The notes: generated by a model not told the origin, from the sequence alone. A DNA stretch of 64,000 nucleotides from Microbulbifer taiwanensis (GCF_014904815.1 NZ_JACZFR010000006.1:1-64000); one strand, 5' to 3'; counted from the stretch's first letter, positions 1-9,779 are shown. Program-made: numbers and translations.

Positions 1-294
1 CGAGTGGATTCCCCCCCCCCCGATGCCCGATTAACCGCCCTCCGAGGGGTGCCTGTTTTTTTACGCCAGTCCTTTACGCCGCGCCTGGAAATCTGCTGGC
101 GATGTGTGTCGGTGCTGGTCTCAGGGAGGAGCGTCGGAAAGACGAGCGGGACTGCCTGCAGCCGCACAGTGGCAATAAATACGGGCGCGGGGCAACTCTC
201 TGGTACGACAAGCTTTCGTACTGTTGTGGTGTCTCACGCTGATTCGACCAGGGGCCGACAAGGCCGGCGCGACAGCGATTGACGGGAGCGGGAT

Positions 295-1689
295 TTGCAT
301 TCTCCAGGTAGTATTTCGGAAAGGCCGTTCCTCGTCGGGCGCCCCCTCTGGCAGCGCAACCGCCTGCTGGACATCTCCCCTTCCCTACAGCTGTTTGGCT
401 GCCTGGTTATTCTGCTCAGTGCATTTATATGGCCGCTGGCGGAAGACTGGGCCGGCCCCCTGGAAATACTGCTGGTACTGGTCACCGGCTGGGGGGTGCT
501 TCGCCACGGCCGCCAACTGCTCCGCGCCCCGGTGGCCTGGCTGTTTGCCGCCTCCATCCTGGTGCAGATACTGTCCTGGGCCGGCGTGCTACTCGAACAT
601 CCGCAGTGGGCCGAATCCTCCCCCAAGATGCATCGCCTGGGACACTGGTTCGCCTTTGCCGCCATCGCCTGCTGGCTCGGTGGCAGTACCCGCAACACAC
701 TGATGCTATGGCTGCTGGCACTGGTATCGCTGCTGCTGGCCCCCTGGGTAGTCGGCGGCGGCTTCGCCGAGTGGGCGCTGGGCGCCGACGGCCAGCGCAT
801 CGATTTCGGGCTGCACAACGCCCAGCACACCGCCATGCTGTTTGGCACCGCACTGATCGGGCTGCTGGTGCTGGCGCCGCGACTGATCCGTACCGCGAAA
901 GGCTTTTCCTCCCCTGCCGTGGCCGTGGCCGGGCTGCTGTGGCTGGCGGCCGTCGCTATCTGCATGCTGGCGGTACTCTACTCCCAGACCCGCGCCGTGT
1001 GGCTGGGGCTGCTTGTGGCGGCGCTGTTTCTCTGTGGAGTGGGCCTGCGCGCCGCATTTCTCAAATACGGATCCAACAGCTGGCCGCGCCTGCTGGCTGC
1101 GACAGCCCTGTGTATTGCGCTGCTGGGCGCCCTGGGGGCAAGGTTTGGCGATATCGTTGCCGAGCGGCTGGGCTACGAGAGCGACACCATCAACCTGGTG
1201 CTGGCGGGGAATATCGAGGCGGCCCCCTACACCAGTACCGGTATCCGCGTGCACTCCTGGATGGAGGCGCTGTCCTGGATACAGGAGCGCCCACTGTTGG
1301 GCTGGGGAGGCAAGGGCCGCAGCCTGGTGATAGAGCACTCCGAGTCCATGCCCCGGCACCTGAAAGATACCATCGGGCATCTGCATAACAGCTACCTGGA
1401 TCTGCAGGTGAACAATGGTCTGCTGGGAAGCCTGCTGTTTCTGGCGCTGCTCATCTGGCTGCTGCGGGCGGCCGTCAGGACCTGGCGGCGGGGCGAACTG
1501 CCCGGGGACCTGCTGCTGTTCTTCCTCTGCTTTATCCTCTACTGGCTGGTGACCAACTGCTTCGAGTCCTATCTGTTTTTTGCCAGCGGCAGCTATGTAT
1601 TCGGGCTGGTGTGCGCCGGGGTGGCGACCCACATTTTGCGGGCCGGTTTTCCTGCCCGCGGAATTGGAAAACAGAAAACTAAACATTAA
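295..1689 (+). CDS. O-antigen ligase family membrane protein (WaaL/Wzy-C type)
   Basis: This is a 464-residue polytopic membrane protein with about ten to twelve hydrophobic segments. A large extracytoplasmic loop lies between residues 290 and 370. That loop carries the family signature: an Arg-rich start (GIRVHSWMEAL), GWGGKG, and the motif HLHNSYLD with the His that is conserved in WaaL ligases. The family joins O-antigen or other polymers to lipid A-core in the periplasm, and some members are Wzy-like polymerases. I chose a TTG start at 295 because GGGAG lies six bases upstream. It sits with LPS genes and converges on ugd, with a shared terminator between them. The 294 bases before it hold no gene I can support. 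Ligase versus polymerase cannot be decided from sequence. Confidence 0.85.
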   Translation: MHSPGSISERPFLVGRPLWQRNRLLDISPSLQLFGCLVILLSAFIWPLAEDWAGPLEILLVLVTGWGVLRHGRQLLRAPVAWLFAASILVQILSWAGVLLEHPQWAESSPKMHRLGHWFAFAAIACWLGGSTRNTLMLWLLALVSLLLAPWVVGGGFAEWALGADGQRIDFGLHNAQHTAMLFGTALIGLLVLAPRLIRTAKGFSSPAVAVAGLLWLAAVAICMLAVLYSQTRAVWLGLLVAALFLCGVGLRAAFLKYGSNSWPRLLAATALCIALLGALGARFGDIVAERLGYESDTINLVLAGNIEAAPYTSTGIRVHSWMEALSWIQERPLLGWGGKGRSLVIEHSESMPRHLKDTIGHLHNSYLDLQVNNGLLGSLLFLALLIWLLRAAVRTWRRGELPGDLLLFFLCFILYWLVTNCFESYLFFASGSYVFGLVCAGVATHILRAGFPARGIGKQKTKH

Positions 1690-1692
1690 AAA

Positions 1693-1710
1693 GGGGCGCC
1701 GCGGCGCCCC
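1693..1710. terminator. Bidirectional rho-independent terminator
   Basis: A perfect 8-bp GC stem with a 2-base loop (GGGGCGCC GC GGCGCCCC) lies between two convergent genes. Read on the minus strand it is followed by TTTTT, as expected for the end of ugd. On the plus strand the tail is TCTTCGTT, which is weaker but usable for the ligase gene. Confidence 0.8.
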
Positions 1711-1745
1711 TCTTCGTTACCTGACTCGTTACCTGGCAGTCTCGG

Positions 1746-3089
1746 TTACTGCGCAGCCTGCCTCGACGGGCGACCGACACAGTGATACTCGATGCCGTCG
1801 CGGGCCAGTTGCTTTGGATCGTAGAGGTTGCGGCCGTCGAAAATCACAGGCTTCTTCAGCCCGCCGGTGACCGCCTTGATGTCGATGGCCTTGAACTGCT
1901 GCCACTCGGTGGCGATGATCAGGGCGTCGGCGCCGGCCAGGGCACTCTCCTTGGTGCCGCACAGCTGCAGGTCGCCGCGCACGCCGTAGATACGCTGGCA
2001 CTCCTCCATCGCCTGCGGGTCGAACGCCTGTACCTTGGCACCGCGCTCCCACAATTGCTCCATCAGCACGCGGCTCGGCGCCTCGCGCATATCGTCGGTG
2101 TTGGGTTTGAAGGCCAGGCCCCACAGGGCGAAGGTCTTGCCGGACAGGTCGTCGCCGAAGTGCGCCTCTATCTTGTCCAGTAGGTAGTGTTTCTGCCGGT
2201 GGTTGCGCTGCTCCACGGAATTGAGGATATCCGCTGCCAGGCCCAGCTTGCTGGCGGTGGTGATCAGCGCTTTGACGTCCTTGGGGAAACAGGAACCGCC
2301 GTAGCCGATACCGGCGTAGATAAACTGGTAGCCGATGCGCGGGTCCGAGCCTATGCCCTGGCGCACCTGCTCGATATCCGCGCCGACACTGTCTGCGATC
2401 TCCGCCATCTCGTTCATAAAGCTGATCTTGGTCGCCAGCATGCAGTTGGCCGCGTACTTGGCCAGTTCCGCACTGCGCACGTCCATGGCCATGATCTTTT
2501 CGTGGTTGCGGTTGAAGGGCGCGTACAGCTGGCGCAGTGCCTCCTCGGCCTCCCTGCTGTCGGTGCCGATGATGATGCGGTCCGGGCGCGTGCAGTCGGC
2601 GACGGCGGAGCCCTCCTTGAGGAATTCCGGATTGGAAACCACATTGAACGGCAGATCCTGCAGGCCGCGCTTATCCAGCGCACTTTTGATGGCCTCGCGC
2701 ACCTTGTCGGCGGTACCGACAGGTACCGTGGACTTGTTGACCACTACCTTCGGCTCGCCCATATGCTCGGCGATGGTCCTGGCCACGGCCAGCACGTGGC
2801 GCAGGTCCGCAGAGCCGTCCTCGTCCGGCGGTGTGCCCACGGCGATAAAGATGATCTCGCCGTGCTCGACACCGGTCCTGGCATCGGTGGTGAATTGCAG
2901 ATTGCTGGTGGCGATATTGCGCTCCACCAGCTGCGTCAGGCCAGGTTCGTAAATGGGCACCAGGCCCTTCTTCAGCCCCTCGATCTTTCCCTCATCGATA
3001 TCGATACAGAAGACTTTATGGCCGGCTTCGGCCAGTACCGCCGCCTGAACCAGGCCCACATAGCCGGTGCCAAATACAGTTACATTCAT
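1746..3089 (-). CDS. ugd: UDP-glucose 6-dehydrogenase
   Basis: The 447-residue protein oxidises UDP-glucose to UDP-glucuronate with NAD+, feeding LPS, capsule and exopolysaccharide synthesis in the cytoplasm. Residues 1-20 form the Rossmann motif [18 protein letters not shown]. The thiolate motif [10 protein letters not shown] near residue 260 contains the catalytic Cys, and the C-terminal UDP-binding domain contains [16 protein letters not shown]. Length is normal for the family. The start ATG at 3089 is the only one that keeps the complete Rossmann motif. It is transcribed alone, converging with the ligase gene. Confidence 0.97.
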   Translation of the reverse strand: MNVTVFGTGYVGLVQAAVLAEAGHKVFCIDIDEGKIEGLKKGLVPIYEPGLTQLVERNIATSNLQFTTDARTGVEHGEIIFIAVGTPPDEDGSADLRHVLAVARTIAEHMGEPKVVVNKSTVPVGTADKVREAIKSALDKRGLQDLPFNVVSNPEFLKEGSAVADCTRPDRIIIGTDSREAEEALRQLYAPFNRNHEKIMAMDVRSAELAKYAANCMLATKISFMNEMAEIADSVGADIEQVRQGIGSDPRIGYQFIYAGIGYGGSCFPKDVKALITTASKLGLAADILNSVEQRNHRQKHYLLDKIEAHFGDDLSGKTFALWGLAFKPNTDDMREAPSRVLMEQLWERGAKVQAFDPQAMEECQRIYGVRGDLQLCGTKESALAGADALIIATEWQQFKAIDIKAVTGGLKKPVIFDGRNLYDPKQLARDGIEYHCVGRPSRQAAQ

Positions 3090-3371
3090 TCGCGTGTCTC
3101 AATTCCAGTCGATGGAGTGAATAATGCGTTGTCCGCTGTGAACACCGAGTCGCCGGGCCACCAGGCCGCCGGAATTGTACCCGAGAAGTGTGAAATTTCC
3201 TGAACGGGGACTATGCATAGACGGGGCTGGGGTGGAGGAGCTGGGTGTTCGTGGCGCAGCTGTTCCTACTCGCGCGGCAGTCGGCATTATACTGTGCCCC
3301 CCCGGGGCTTCAACATAAGTGCCAAGCTGGGCTATGCTTCCGGGCCTTCCCGATAGTTAGAGGCTATTTCC

Positions 3372-4268
3372 TTGCAATTGACCGTCTGGCGCTTCCTCGA
3401 CGGCAACCGCGCCCACGAAAAGCAGAGCGCGGCACTGGTGGCCGGCCTGCGCAGCAGCTTTCCCGGCAGCCTCGACTGCTTCGATATTCCCTGTTCGACC
3501 TCCATACGCGAGCTGCTGTTTGGCGACCCACCGCAGCTGCGCGAACTGCCGCGGCCGGATTTCCTGATCGGCACCGGTCGCCGCAGTCGCTGGCCGATGC
3601 TGGCGGCGCGCAGGCGCTTCGGCGGTCGCGCGGTGGCGATCAACCTGCCGCTGCTGCCGTTCCGCTGGTTCGATATCGCCATAGTGCCGGAGCATGACCG
3701 CCCGCCCCCCCTGGCCAATATCATTCTCAGCCAGGGCGCGCTCACCGAGCCGCTGCCGCAGGACAGGATGCAGCCCGGGCGCGGCCTGATTCTGCTGGGT
3801 GGGCCCAGCAAGCACTTCGATTGGGATGCCCAGTCGGTGCAACACCAGGTACTGCGGCTGCTGCAGGCGCCGCTCCAGTGGCAGCTGTCCGACAGCCGGC
3901 GCACACCGGCGGGTACACTCGGCCGGTTTTCCACTGCCGGGGTGCGGGTCGCCGACTGGCGCGACTGCCCGCCGGGCTGGGTGCAGGAACAGATGGCCGC
4001 GGCGGAGCAGATCTGGGTCAGCGAGGACAGTATCTCGATGGTGTTCGAATCGCTGCAGAGCCGCGCGCGGGTAGGGGTTATCCGCACGCCGAGCCGCGGG
4101 CGGGCGAACAAGGTGCGCGCCGCGGTGCAGCGGCTGGTGGATCAGGGGTTGGTCACCGACCGGGTAGAGGATGTGGCTGCGCCCTTTGAGTCGGTCCGCG
4201 AGCCGCTCAATCAGTATCTGGTCTGCGCGCGGGCGCTGTTGCACCGCTGCGGGCTGCCGGTGCGTTAG
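3372..4268 (+). CDS. ELM1/GtrOC1-family putative glycosyltransferase-like protein
   Basis: The 298-residue protein resembles the ELM1 (DUF1022) family, whose bacterial members occur in LPS loci and are predicted to have a GT-B-like fold. Family-type segments are the start (FLDGNRAHEKQSAALVAGL), GTGRRSRWPML, LGGPSKHFDWD, and SEDSISMVFESLQSRARVGV near the C-terminus, which resembles a nucleotide-sugar-binding region. The start codon is a TTG at 3372; no in-frame ATG occurs before the conserved first strand. A TATACT box at 3288-3293 could be the -10 of its promoter, but no good -35 was seen. The exact reaction is unknown. The gene ends 160 bp before the MITE-like element. Confidence 0.75.
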   Translation: MQLTVWRFLDGNRAHEKQSAALVAGLRSSFPGSLDCFDIPCSTSIRELLFGDPPQLRELPRPDFLIGTGRRSRWPMLAARRRFGGRAVAINLPLLPFRWFDIAIVPEHDRPPPLANIILSQGALTEPLPQDRMQPGRGLILLGGPSKHFDWDAQSVQHQVLRLLQAPLQWQLSDSRRTPAGTLGRFSTAGVRVADWRDCPPGWVQEQMAAAEQIWVSEDSISMVFESLQSRARVGVIRTPSRGRANKVRAAVQRLVDQGLVTDRVEDVAAPFESVREPLNQYLVCARALLHRCGLPVR

Positions 4269-4427
4269 CCCGGATATTGCACCGCGGGCCCCGCCCTCGC
4301 TTGATCTCTGCACGCTCAGCGCATTTTCGCGGCTGATACGTGCAATAAGCATGCATGTACGCCGCAAAAATACACTGAGCGCACAGATCTCGGCGCGATC
4401 ATCGCGGCCCGCGATGCATTATCCGGG

Positions 4428-4591
4428 CTAGTGGGCCATGCGGAAAGTTGTGTAACAGTTCGCGTCGCCAAAGCGCCCAGCTCTGCGTTGAGAAAGCTTG
4501 AAATAACGCTGCTATTCCTGCGCTTTCTCGCCTTGATCTGAACGCTTTGGCTGTGCTCCTTTGTTACCGAACTTCCAGCATGGCCCACTAG
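4428..4591. mobile_element. MITE-like element, 164 bp with CTAG target duplication
   Basis: The element is bounded by CTAG (4428-4431) and CTAG (4588-4591). Inside these lie terminal inverted repeats TGGGCCATGC and GCATGGCCCA. The inverted similarity continues imperfectly to about 30 bases per side, ending in TGTAACA and TGTTACC. A second nested inversion (GCCAAAGCG and CGCTTTGGC) lies further in. It has no coding capacity. The size, inverted ends and short flanking duplication are what is expected of a non-autonomous transposable element. The parent transposase is not in the window. Its right flank supplies the TAG stop of the neighbouring kinase-like gene. Confidence 0.7.
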
Positions 4592-5253
4592 CGCCTCAGG
4601 CCGCGCGCTTCAAACTTGCGCCACGGAATCTTTTTGTCGGAAATTTCCCAATCCACCCGCAGCCACATGCGCTCTATACGGCGCTGGATATAGCGCCCGG
4701 CAAAAAAATCGGAAATTTCCGGTAGCGGCAGGAAGGCGGCACTGCCGAGGCCGTCGATCAGGTAGATCACGAGCTGGCCCTGCTCCTCGCGCAGCACCAG
4801 GTTGTGTGCGATCAGGTTCTTGGTCAGTACCCTGTTTTGCAAAAGCCAGTCGGCAAAGCGTTGCAGTGCCGCGCGCACCTTATTGTCCAGGCCGTGCTGG
4901 TTCAGGTAGTGACGCAGCGTCGGCGCCGCCGCGCCGGAATCGTCCAGGATCAGATCGGTGACTGCGCCCGGTCCGAGGCTCGTTTCCTGTATCCCGTACC
5001 AGCGCGGCAGGTGTCGCCACAGGGATTCGTCGTCGCGCTGCAGGGCGCGTTGTGAATAGCCCTCCAGCTCGCGCAGGTTATCGTCGAAATAGTCCTCGCC
5101 GCGCCAGCGCTTGTACCAGGGCGCGCGCCCCAGCAACTCTGCCGTGCGTCCCGGGCGCATCACTTTCACGCACAGCTGTGGATCCTGTGGGTGGCAGTAG
5201 CAGAAGCGGTTGCCGCCGCTGGCGAAGGGCTCGCTGTTGCTCAGGTCAATCAC
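4588..5253 (-). CDS. YrbL-like (PhoP regulatory network) protein kinase-fold protein
   Basis: The 221-residue protein resembles the YrbL family, which has a protein-kinase-like fold and is often found among LPS core genes. Visible kinase-like elements are FASGGNRFCYCHP (glycine-rich loop region), CVKVM (candidate ATP-binding Lys), and LIAHNLVLREE with YLIDGLGS, resembling catalytic and metal-binding loops. I chose GTG at 5253, which overlaps the upstream glycosyltransferase stop by 8 bases and has GGGAG nine bases upstream. A longer reading frame to 5478 lies inside the glycosyltransferase gene and has no family similarity. The stop codon comes from the CTAG duplication of the MITE-like element, so the last residues may differ from relatives. 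It may phosphorylate a core sugar; that is inference. Confidence 0.75.
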   Translation of the reverse strand: MIDLSNSEPFASGGNRFCYCHPQDPQLCVKVMRPGRTAELLGRAPWYKRWRGEDYFDDNLRELEGYSQRALQRDDESLWRHLPRWYGIQETSLGPGAVTDLILDDSGAAAPTLRHYLNQHGLDNKVRAALQRFADWLLQNRVLTKNLIAHNLVLREEQGQLVIYLIDGLGSAAFLPLPEISDFFAGRYIQRRIERMWLRVDWEISDKKIPWRKFEARGLRR

Positions 5254-6373
5254 GGGTGTCCGCTCCCTGCTGTGCCAGCAGCGACTGGTATATCTCGATG
5301 GTGCGCTGCGCCTGGGTCCGCAGGGTAAATTCCGCTGTGAGCACAGATTTTGCTGCGGGGCCGTCGAGCAGCGCACTGACCGTCCGGTAGAGAGCCTCCG
5401 CATCGGACTTGTCCACCAGCCCCCGGGGAAAGCAGGCGCGCAGGGATTCCGCCGGGCCGCCGATATCGTAGCCGACAATCGGCGTGCCTATGGCTGCAGC
5501 CTCGATGACTGTGCGACCGAAGGGTTCGGGGCGCTGGGACAGGTTGAACACCATCGCCGATTGTTTGTACCAGTAGCGAATATCGGCGCGGTGGCCGACA
5601 AAGGTGACGCGGTCCGCGATACCGAGATCGCGCACCCGCTGCTTCAGTTCTTCTTCGTAGTGCGCCTTGTTCGGTTCGCTGCCGCCGAGGATTACACCGT
5701 GGATATCTGAATAATTCTGTGCGAGGCGCGCCACTAGGTCGATAAAATCCTCCTGTCCCTTCCAGCGCGTCAGGCGCCCGGGCAGCAACAGCCAGCGCTT
5801 GTCGCGCAACTGCGGAAATTCCGTGCAGTTCTTTTCCAGCCAGTCCTGCGGCAGTTGCAGTTCGGGATAAAACTCCCGCGTATCCACACCGCGGTAGACA
5901 ACCTGCGGCGGCCTGCGCAAATCCCCGGGGTAATTCTGCAGCAGGTAGTCGCGCACGCATTCGGAGATGGCAATCACCTGCTCGCTCTTCGCCATGATGG
6001 CGCTGTAGCGATTGATCGAGTAGAGGCCGTGGGCGGTACTGACCAGCCTGGGGCGGTTGGTTGCGGGCATTTTTTTCCAGGCCAGGTAGCTCAGCCAGGC
6101 CGGTACCCGCGAGCGCACATGCACTATATCCGCGTTCAGTTCGGTGAAGAGCCTGCGCAGCGGGCGCACCTGCCACAGGCTGGCGAGGGACTTTCTGTGG
6201 ATCGGCAGGGTGATATGGCGCGAGCCCTCGCGCTGCAGCTGCTCGACCATGCGGCCGCCGCTGGAGACAACGATGGACTCGTGCCCGGCCTCCACCAGGG
6301 CGCGGGCGAAATCCACGGTGCCGCGTTCAACGCCGCCCGAATTCAAGGCGGGCAGCAGTTGCACTACCTTCAA
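5246..6373 (-). CDS. Glycosyltransferase family 4 (GT-B fold), probable LPS core
   Basis: This 375-residue GT-B enzyme starts with the N-terminal motif LLPALNSGGVERGTVDFARAL, typical of retaining GT4 enzymes. The C-terminal donor-binding domain has LLPGRLTRWKGQEDFI, and RPEPFGRTVIEAAAIGTP carries the E-x7-E nucleotide-sugar motif. The start is a TTG at 6373 with GGAG eight bases upstream. It overlaps the kinase-like gene downstream, so the two form an operon, and it is divergent from waaA. This suggests a role in LPS inner-core or O-chain assembly in the cytoplasm. Donor and acceptor sugars cannot be read from the sequence. Confidence 0.9.
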   Translation of the reverse strand: MKVVQLLPALNSGGVERGTVDFARALVEAGHESIVVSSGGRMVEQLQREGSRHITLPIHRKSLASLWQVRPLRRLFTELNADIVHVRSRVPAWLSYLAWKKMPATNRPRLVSTAHGLYSINRYSAIMAKSEQVIAISECVRDYLLQNYPGDLRRPPQVVYRGVDTREFYPELQLPQDWLEKNCTEFPQLRDKRWLLLPGRLTRWKGQEDFIDLVARLAQNYSDIHGVILGGSEPNKAHYEEELKQRVRDLGIADRVTFVGHRADIRYWYKQSAMVFNLSQRPEPFGRTVIEAAAIGTPIVGYDIGGPAESLRACFPRGLVDKSDAEALYRTVSALLDGPAAKSVLTAEFTLRTQAQRTIEIYQSLLAQQGADTRD

Positions 6374-6545
6374 AGGTTCAACTCCGATATCAGAAGAGGA
6401 AAGTTTCCCGTCGATGATATGATGGGCCCGGATTGGGGCGGCCGGACAGGGCGCCCATTATAGGCAGCGGAGCCATATCCCGTACAGGCGACGGCACCGC
6501 AATTCCCGTCAACCCGTTTTTATTTGGTTACCTGCAAAGTCGTCG

Positions 6546-7835
6546 ATGCGCACTCTCTACACCTGGTTATTTCGAGCCGCTCTTCCCCTGGTCCTGTTGC
6601 GTCTCTGGTGGCGCGGCCGGGTGCAGCCGGAATACCGCCAGCGGTTGCGCGAGCGCATGGGGCGGGTGCCGGCGCGGGCCAGTCGTGCGCCCCTGACCTG
6701 GGTACACTCGGTATCGGTGGGGGAGACGCTGGCGGCGGTGCCGGTGATAGAGCAGCTGGCAGCGCGCCACCCGGACTGGCAGTGGCTGGTCACCACCACT
6801 ACGCCCACCGGTTCCGAGCGGGTGCGGGCGGCATTGAAGCCCCTGCTCGGCGGGCGGCTGCTGCACTACTACCTGCCCTACGACCTGCCCGAGTGCCTGG
6901 GGCCATTTCTCGATGCGCTGCGCCCGGACAGGCTGGTGATTATCGAAACCGAACTTTGGCCCAACCTTCTCTCTATCTGCGCAAGGCGAAGCATTCCCAC
7001 GCTGCTGGCCAACGCGCGCCTCAGTGAAAAATCCGCGCGGGGCTATGGGCGCTTCCCCCGATTGACGAAGGCCATGCTCGGTAACCTGAGTCGCGTTGTG
7101 GCCCAGTATCCCGCCGACGCCGAGCGCTTCGTGGCGCTGGGGCTGCCGCCGGAGCGGGTAACGGCCAGCGGCAATATCAAGTTCGACCTGAGTATCGACC
7201 CGGGCCTGGAAAGCGAGGCCCAGGCGGTGGCGCACCAGTGGCGCGGCCGCAGCGGGCGGAAGGTGTGGCTGGCGGCCAGCACCCACTCGGGGGAGGAGGA
7301 AATAGTCCTGGATGCGCTGGCGCAGCTGCGGGCGGAATTTCCCGGTCTGTTGCTGGTACTGGTGCCGCGCCACCCGCAGCGCTTCGACAGCGTCGCACGC
7401 CTGTGCCGCGAGCGCGGCTTCAAGCTGCTGCGTCGCAGCAGCGGCGGCCTGCCGCAACCGGAACACCAGATACTGCTCGGCGACACCATGGGCGAGCTGT
7501 TGAAATTCTATGGCGCCTGCGATGTGGCTTTTGTCGGCGGCAGCCTGGTGCCGGTCGGCGGGCACAATATGATCGAGCCGGCCGCCTGGGGGATACCGGT
7601 GGCCTGCGGTCCGCACCTGCACAATTTTGCCACCGTGGCGGAATTGCTGTCACGGGCGGGCGCTATGGCCGTGGTGGAGGATGCCGAACAGCTGGCGGAC
7701 GAGCTGGAGGGCTGGCTGAACAGTGACGGCGAGCGGCACAGCGCCGGCGCGCGCGGCCGGGAGGTCGCGGAGGAGAACAGCGGTGCGCTGCAGCGGTTGC
7801 TGGATGAAATAGAAGGTGTGGCAGCTGGTCGGTGA
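6546..7835 (+). CDS. waaA: 3-deoxy-D-manno-octulosonic acid (Kdo) transferase
   Basis: The 429-residue enzyme adds Kdo from CMP-Kdo to lipid IVA at the inner membrane. It has an N-terminal hydrophobic anchor (residues 5-20), WVHSVSVGETLAAVP, TTTTPTGSERV, ETELWPNLL with the conserved acidic region, ASTHSGEEE, VPRHPQRF, and the C-terminal block GGSLVPVGGHNMIEPAAWG. All are hallmarks of WaaA, and the length is normal. The start ATG at 6546 is the only one before the membrane anchor. It is divergent from the LPS glycosyltransferase, which fits a shared LPS role. Whether it is mono- or bifunctional is not visible. Confidence 0.96.
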   Translation: MRTLYTWLFRAALPLVLLRLWWRGRVQPEYRQRLRERMGRVPARASRAPLTWVHSVSVGETLAAVPVIEQLAARHPDWQWLVTTTTPTGSERVRAALKPLLGGRLLHYYLPYDLPECLGPFLDALRPDRLVIIETELWPNLLSICARRSIPTLLANARLSEKSARGYGRFPRLTKAMLGNLSRVVAQYPADAERFVALGLPPERVTASGNIKFDLSIDPGLESEAQAVAHQWRGRSGRKVWLAASTHSGEEEIVLDALAQLRAEFPGLLLVLVPRHPQRFDSVARLCRERGFKLLRRSSGGLPQPEHQILLGDTMGELLKFYGACDVAFVGGSLVPVGGHNMIEPAAWGIPVACGPHLHNFATVAELLSRAGAMAVVEDAEQLADELEGWLNSDGERHSAGARGREVAEENSGALQRLLDEIEGVAAGR

Positions 7836-7873
7836 TGGATGGCCGGCGGCCGTAGCCGCCGACCAGTGACCGC

Positions 7874-9421
7874 TTACTTGACCGGTGCCGCAGTGGCGCT
7901 GGCCTCTGCGACCCGAGTCACCGGCACCGCAGGATTCAGCTTGACCTCCAGTTGCTGCAGGTCGTCCGGTGCCAGTAGACCCGCCACCCGCTTCAGGCTC
8001 AGGGTGTTGAGGATGTAGTCGTAGAGGGCATTGGCATAGTCGGTCTGGTTCTGGAACAGGGTGCGCTGGGCCAGCAACACGTCGACGATATTGCGTGTGC
8101 CCACCTCGTAACCGGCGCGGGTCGCGTCCAGGGCGCTCCTGGCGGAAATCACCGCCTGTTCGCGGGCCCGAACCCGGGATACATCGGTTACCACGGCGCG
8201 GTGCAGTGTGCGGGTGTTTTGCACCGTGTCGCGCTCGGCCAGATTGCTCAGGTCCTCGGCCTGGAAGGCCTGGTTGCGCGCCTCGCGGCGGCTGGCACTG
8301 AGACGGCCGCCGGTGTAAATGGGCATCTCTAGTGTAATGGCCGCTATCGTGGTTTCTCTACTGGTGTCCACAGGTTGGGATGAGCGTTCTTCTCTACCCA
8401 GCGTGGGGAAAGTCAGAGTCGAGCTTGTATCCCCGTCTTCCTCGAGGTTTCGGTAAGTCACCGAACCTGTCAGGGTCGGCAGGTGCTCACTGGCGGCGGC
8501 GCGGGCACCGTAGCGGGCACCATCGGCGGCCAGGCGCGCGGCCTTGAGATCGAAATTGTTGGCCAGGGCGAAGTCCACCCAGGCGGCGCGCTCTACCGGC
8601 TCCGGCGGTGCCACTTTAAAGCTCTGGACCAGAGGCGCGACATTGTCGTGATGCGTGCCGGTGAGAACCGACAGGGCGTCGAAATTGCTCAGCAGGTTGT
8701 CCTGGGCAGTCAGGCGGCGCGCAACGGCGCTGTCGTAGGCGGCCTGGGAGTCGTAGACATCGGTGATCGCGGTCAGGCCCACCTCAAAGCGCTGCTGGGT
8801 CTGCTCCAGCTGCTTGGCCAGTGCCTCCTCCTCGGCGATGGCGGCTTCCAGCACATCGTGAGCGCGCAGCACATCGAAATAGGCGGTGGCCACGCGCAGC
8901 ATCATTTCCTGCTGGTTGGCGCTGAATTCCGCCGCGGCCTGTTCGCTGACCTTTTTGCCCTGTTTGTAGCCAAACCAGGCGGGCATATCAAAAATGGCCT
9001 GGTCCAGTCTGGCACTGTAGATACGGCCGTCTACATCGCTGTCCCCTACGGTCCTGGTATCGACCAGACCGAAGAGATCGTCGAACTGGGTGCCGATAGT
9101 GTCAAAATCGGTTTTGGTTCTGTTGACCTCTGCGCTGGCATTGATCTGTGGCAGCAGCGCAGAGCGGCCCAGGTTCTTCGCCTCCAGGCCCGCGTGGTAA
9201 GCGGCGCGGTCGGCGGCCAGCTGCTGGTCGTTGTCCAGTGCCTGCAGGTAGATCTCCCACAGGGTGTCGGCCTGGGCCTGCATGGCACCGAGTCCCAGTA
9301 AGGCGGCGGCCAGTGGAGCCTTCAGCGCGGTGGCAATAGGAGCCCTCAGCGCGGCTGTAAAATAAGTTTTCAGCGGGCGCAATTGTCTGCCTCGCGATTC
9401 TGAGCAATCACTTCTTTTCAT
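7874..9421 (-). CDS. tolC: TolC-family outer membrane efflux/secretion channel
   Basis: The 515-residue protein has a signal peptide ending near AMQAQA and two repeated outer-membrane efflux domains: DTLWEIYLQALDNDQQLAADR at the first helix, and NNFDLKAARLAADGARYGARAA at the second repeat. VGTRNIVDVLLAQRTLFQ is typical of TolC-type channels. It forms a trimeric outer-membrane duct for tripartite efflux and type I secretion. The ATG at 9421 has AGGAAG nine bases upstream; a TTG three codons earlier is too close to that site. As the only TolC in the window it is a candidate outer-membrane partner for the ABC/HlyD pair at 50.4-54.0 kb, which lacks its own. Confidence 0.92.
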   Translation of the reverse strand: MKRSDCSESRGRQLRPLKTYFTAALRAPIATALKAPLAAALLGLGAMQAQADTLWEIYLQALDNDQQLAADRAAYHAGLEAKNLGRSALLPQINASAEVNRTKTDFDTIGTQFDDLFGLVDTRTVGDSDVDGRIYSARLDQAIFDMPAWFGYKQGKKVSEQAAAEFSANQQEMMLRVATAYFDVLRAHDVLEAAIAEEEALAKQLEQTQQRFEVGLTAITDVYDSQAAYDSAVARRLTAQDNLLSNFDALSVLTGTHHDNVAPLVQSFKVAPPEPVERAAWVDFALANNFDLKAARLAADGARYGARAAASEHLPTLTGSVTYRNLEEDGDTSSTLTFPTLGREERSSQPVDTSRETTIAAITLEMPIYTGGRLSASRREARNQAFQAEDLSNLAERDTVQNTRTLHRAVVTDVSRVRAREQAVISARSALDATRAGYEVGTRNIVDVLLAQRTLFQNQTDYANALYDYILNTLSLKRVAGLLAPDDLQQLEVKLNPAVPVTRVAEASATAAPVK

Positions 9422-9779
9422 CTGTTTCAACTTCCTGTGGCGGGTGCGGTCTTAAAGCTTCAGCTTTGCCGTTCGGGGTATGTCCCAGTCGATCTGGAGA
9501 ACTTATTGGCCCCCTGAACTCTCAAAGTGAGAAATGCTGCCAGTCTCCCCAAAAGCAGTCGCGAGAGTGTACCCGTGGGCCGCATGGCCGTCGAGGCGAC
9601 GCTTGCGGCTTTTTGGTATATCTTCGTTAAACCGACGCGAATGTGCGGTTACTGGCGAACGTCCGGCAATTACGCTGCGGCTGTGGATATGGCCGCGACG
9701 CAATATTTCAATAGACGCGCTCGCAACCTGTTTGGATGCGGCAATCATCGTGCAGAAAAAGGCAAGGATTTCCCGGCGT
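9422..9779. other. Intergenic region between divergent tolC and letA-like genes
   Basis: These 358 bases separate two divergent transcription units and should hold both promoters. An open frame runs through it into the letA-like gene, but its translation has no family similarity before the ATG at 9780. I see no RNA gene or repeat here. Confidence 0.4.

Noticed and set aside
4..282. Open frame of 92 codons at the window start
   Set aside because: No family similarity or ribosome site, and the C-run near its start makes chance likely.
2187..3203. 338-codon open frame antisense to ugd
   Set aside because: Shadow frame of a GC-rich gene; its translation is low-complexity and shows no motif, while the ugd strand has all family motifs.
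4588..5478. Longer form of the YrbL-like protein starting at 5478
   Set aside because: The extra N-terminal 75 residues lie inside the glycosyltransferase gene and look like out-of-frame translation; the GTG at 5253 has a ribosome site.
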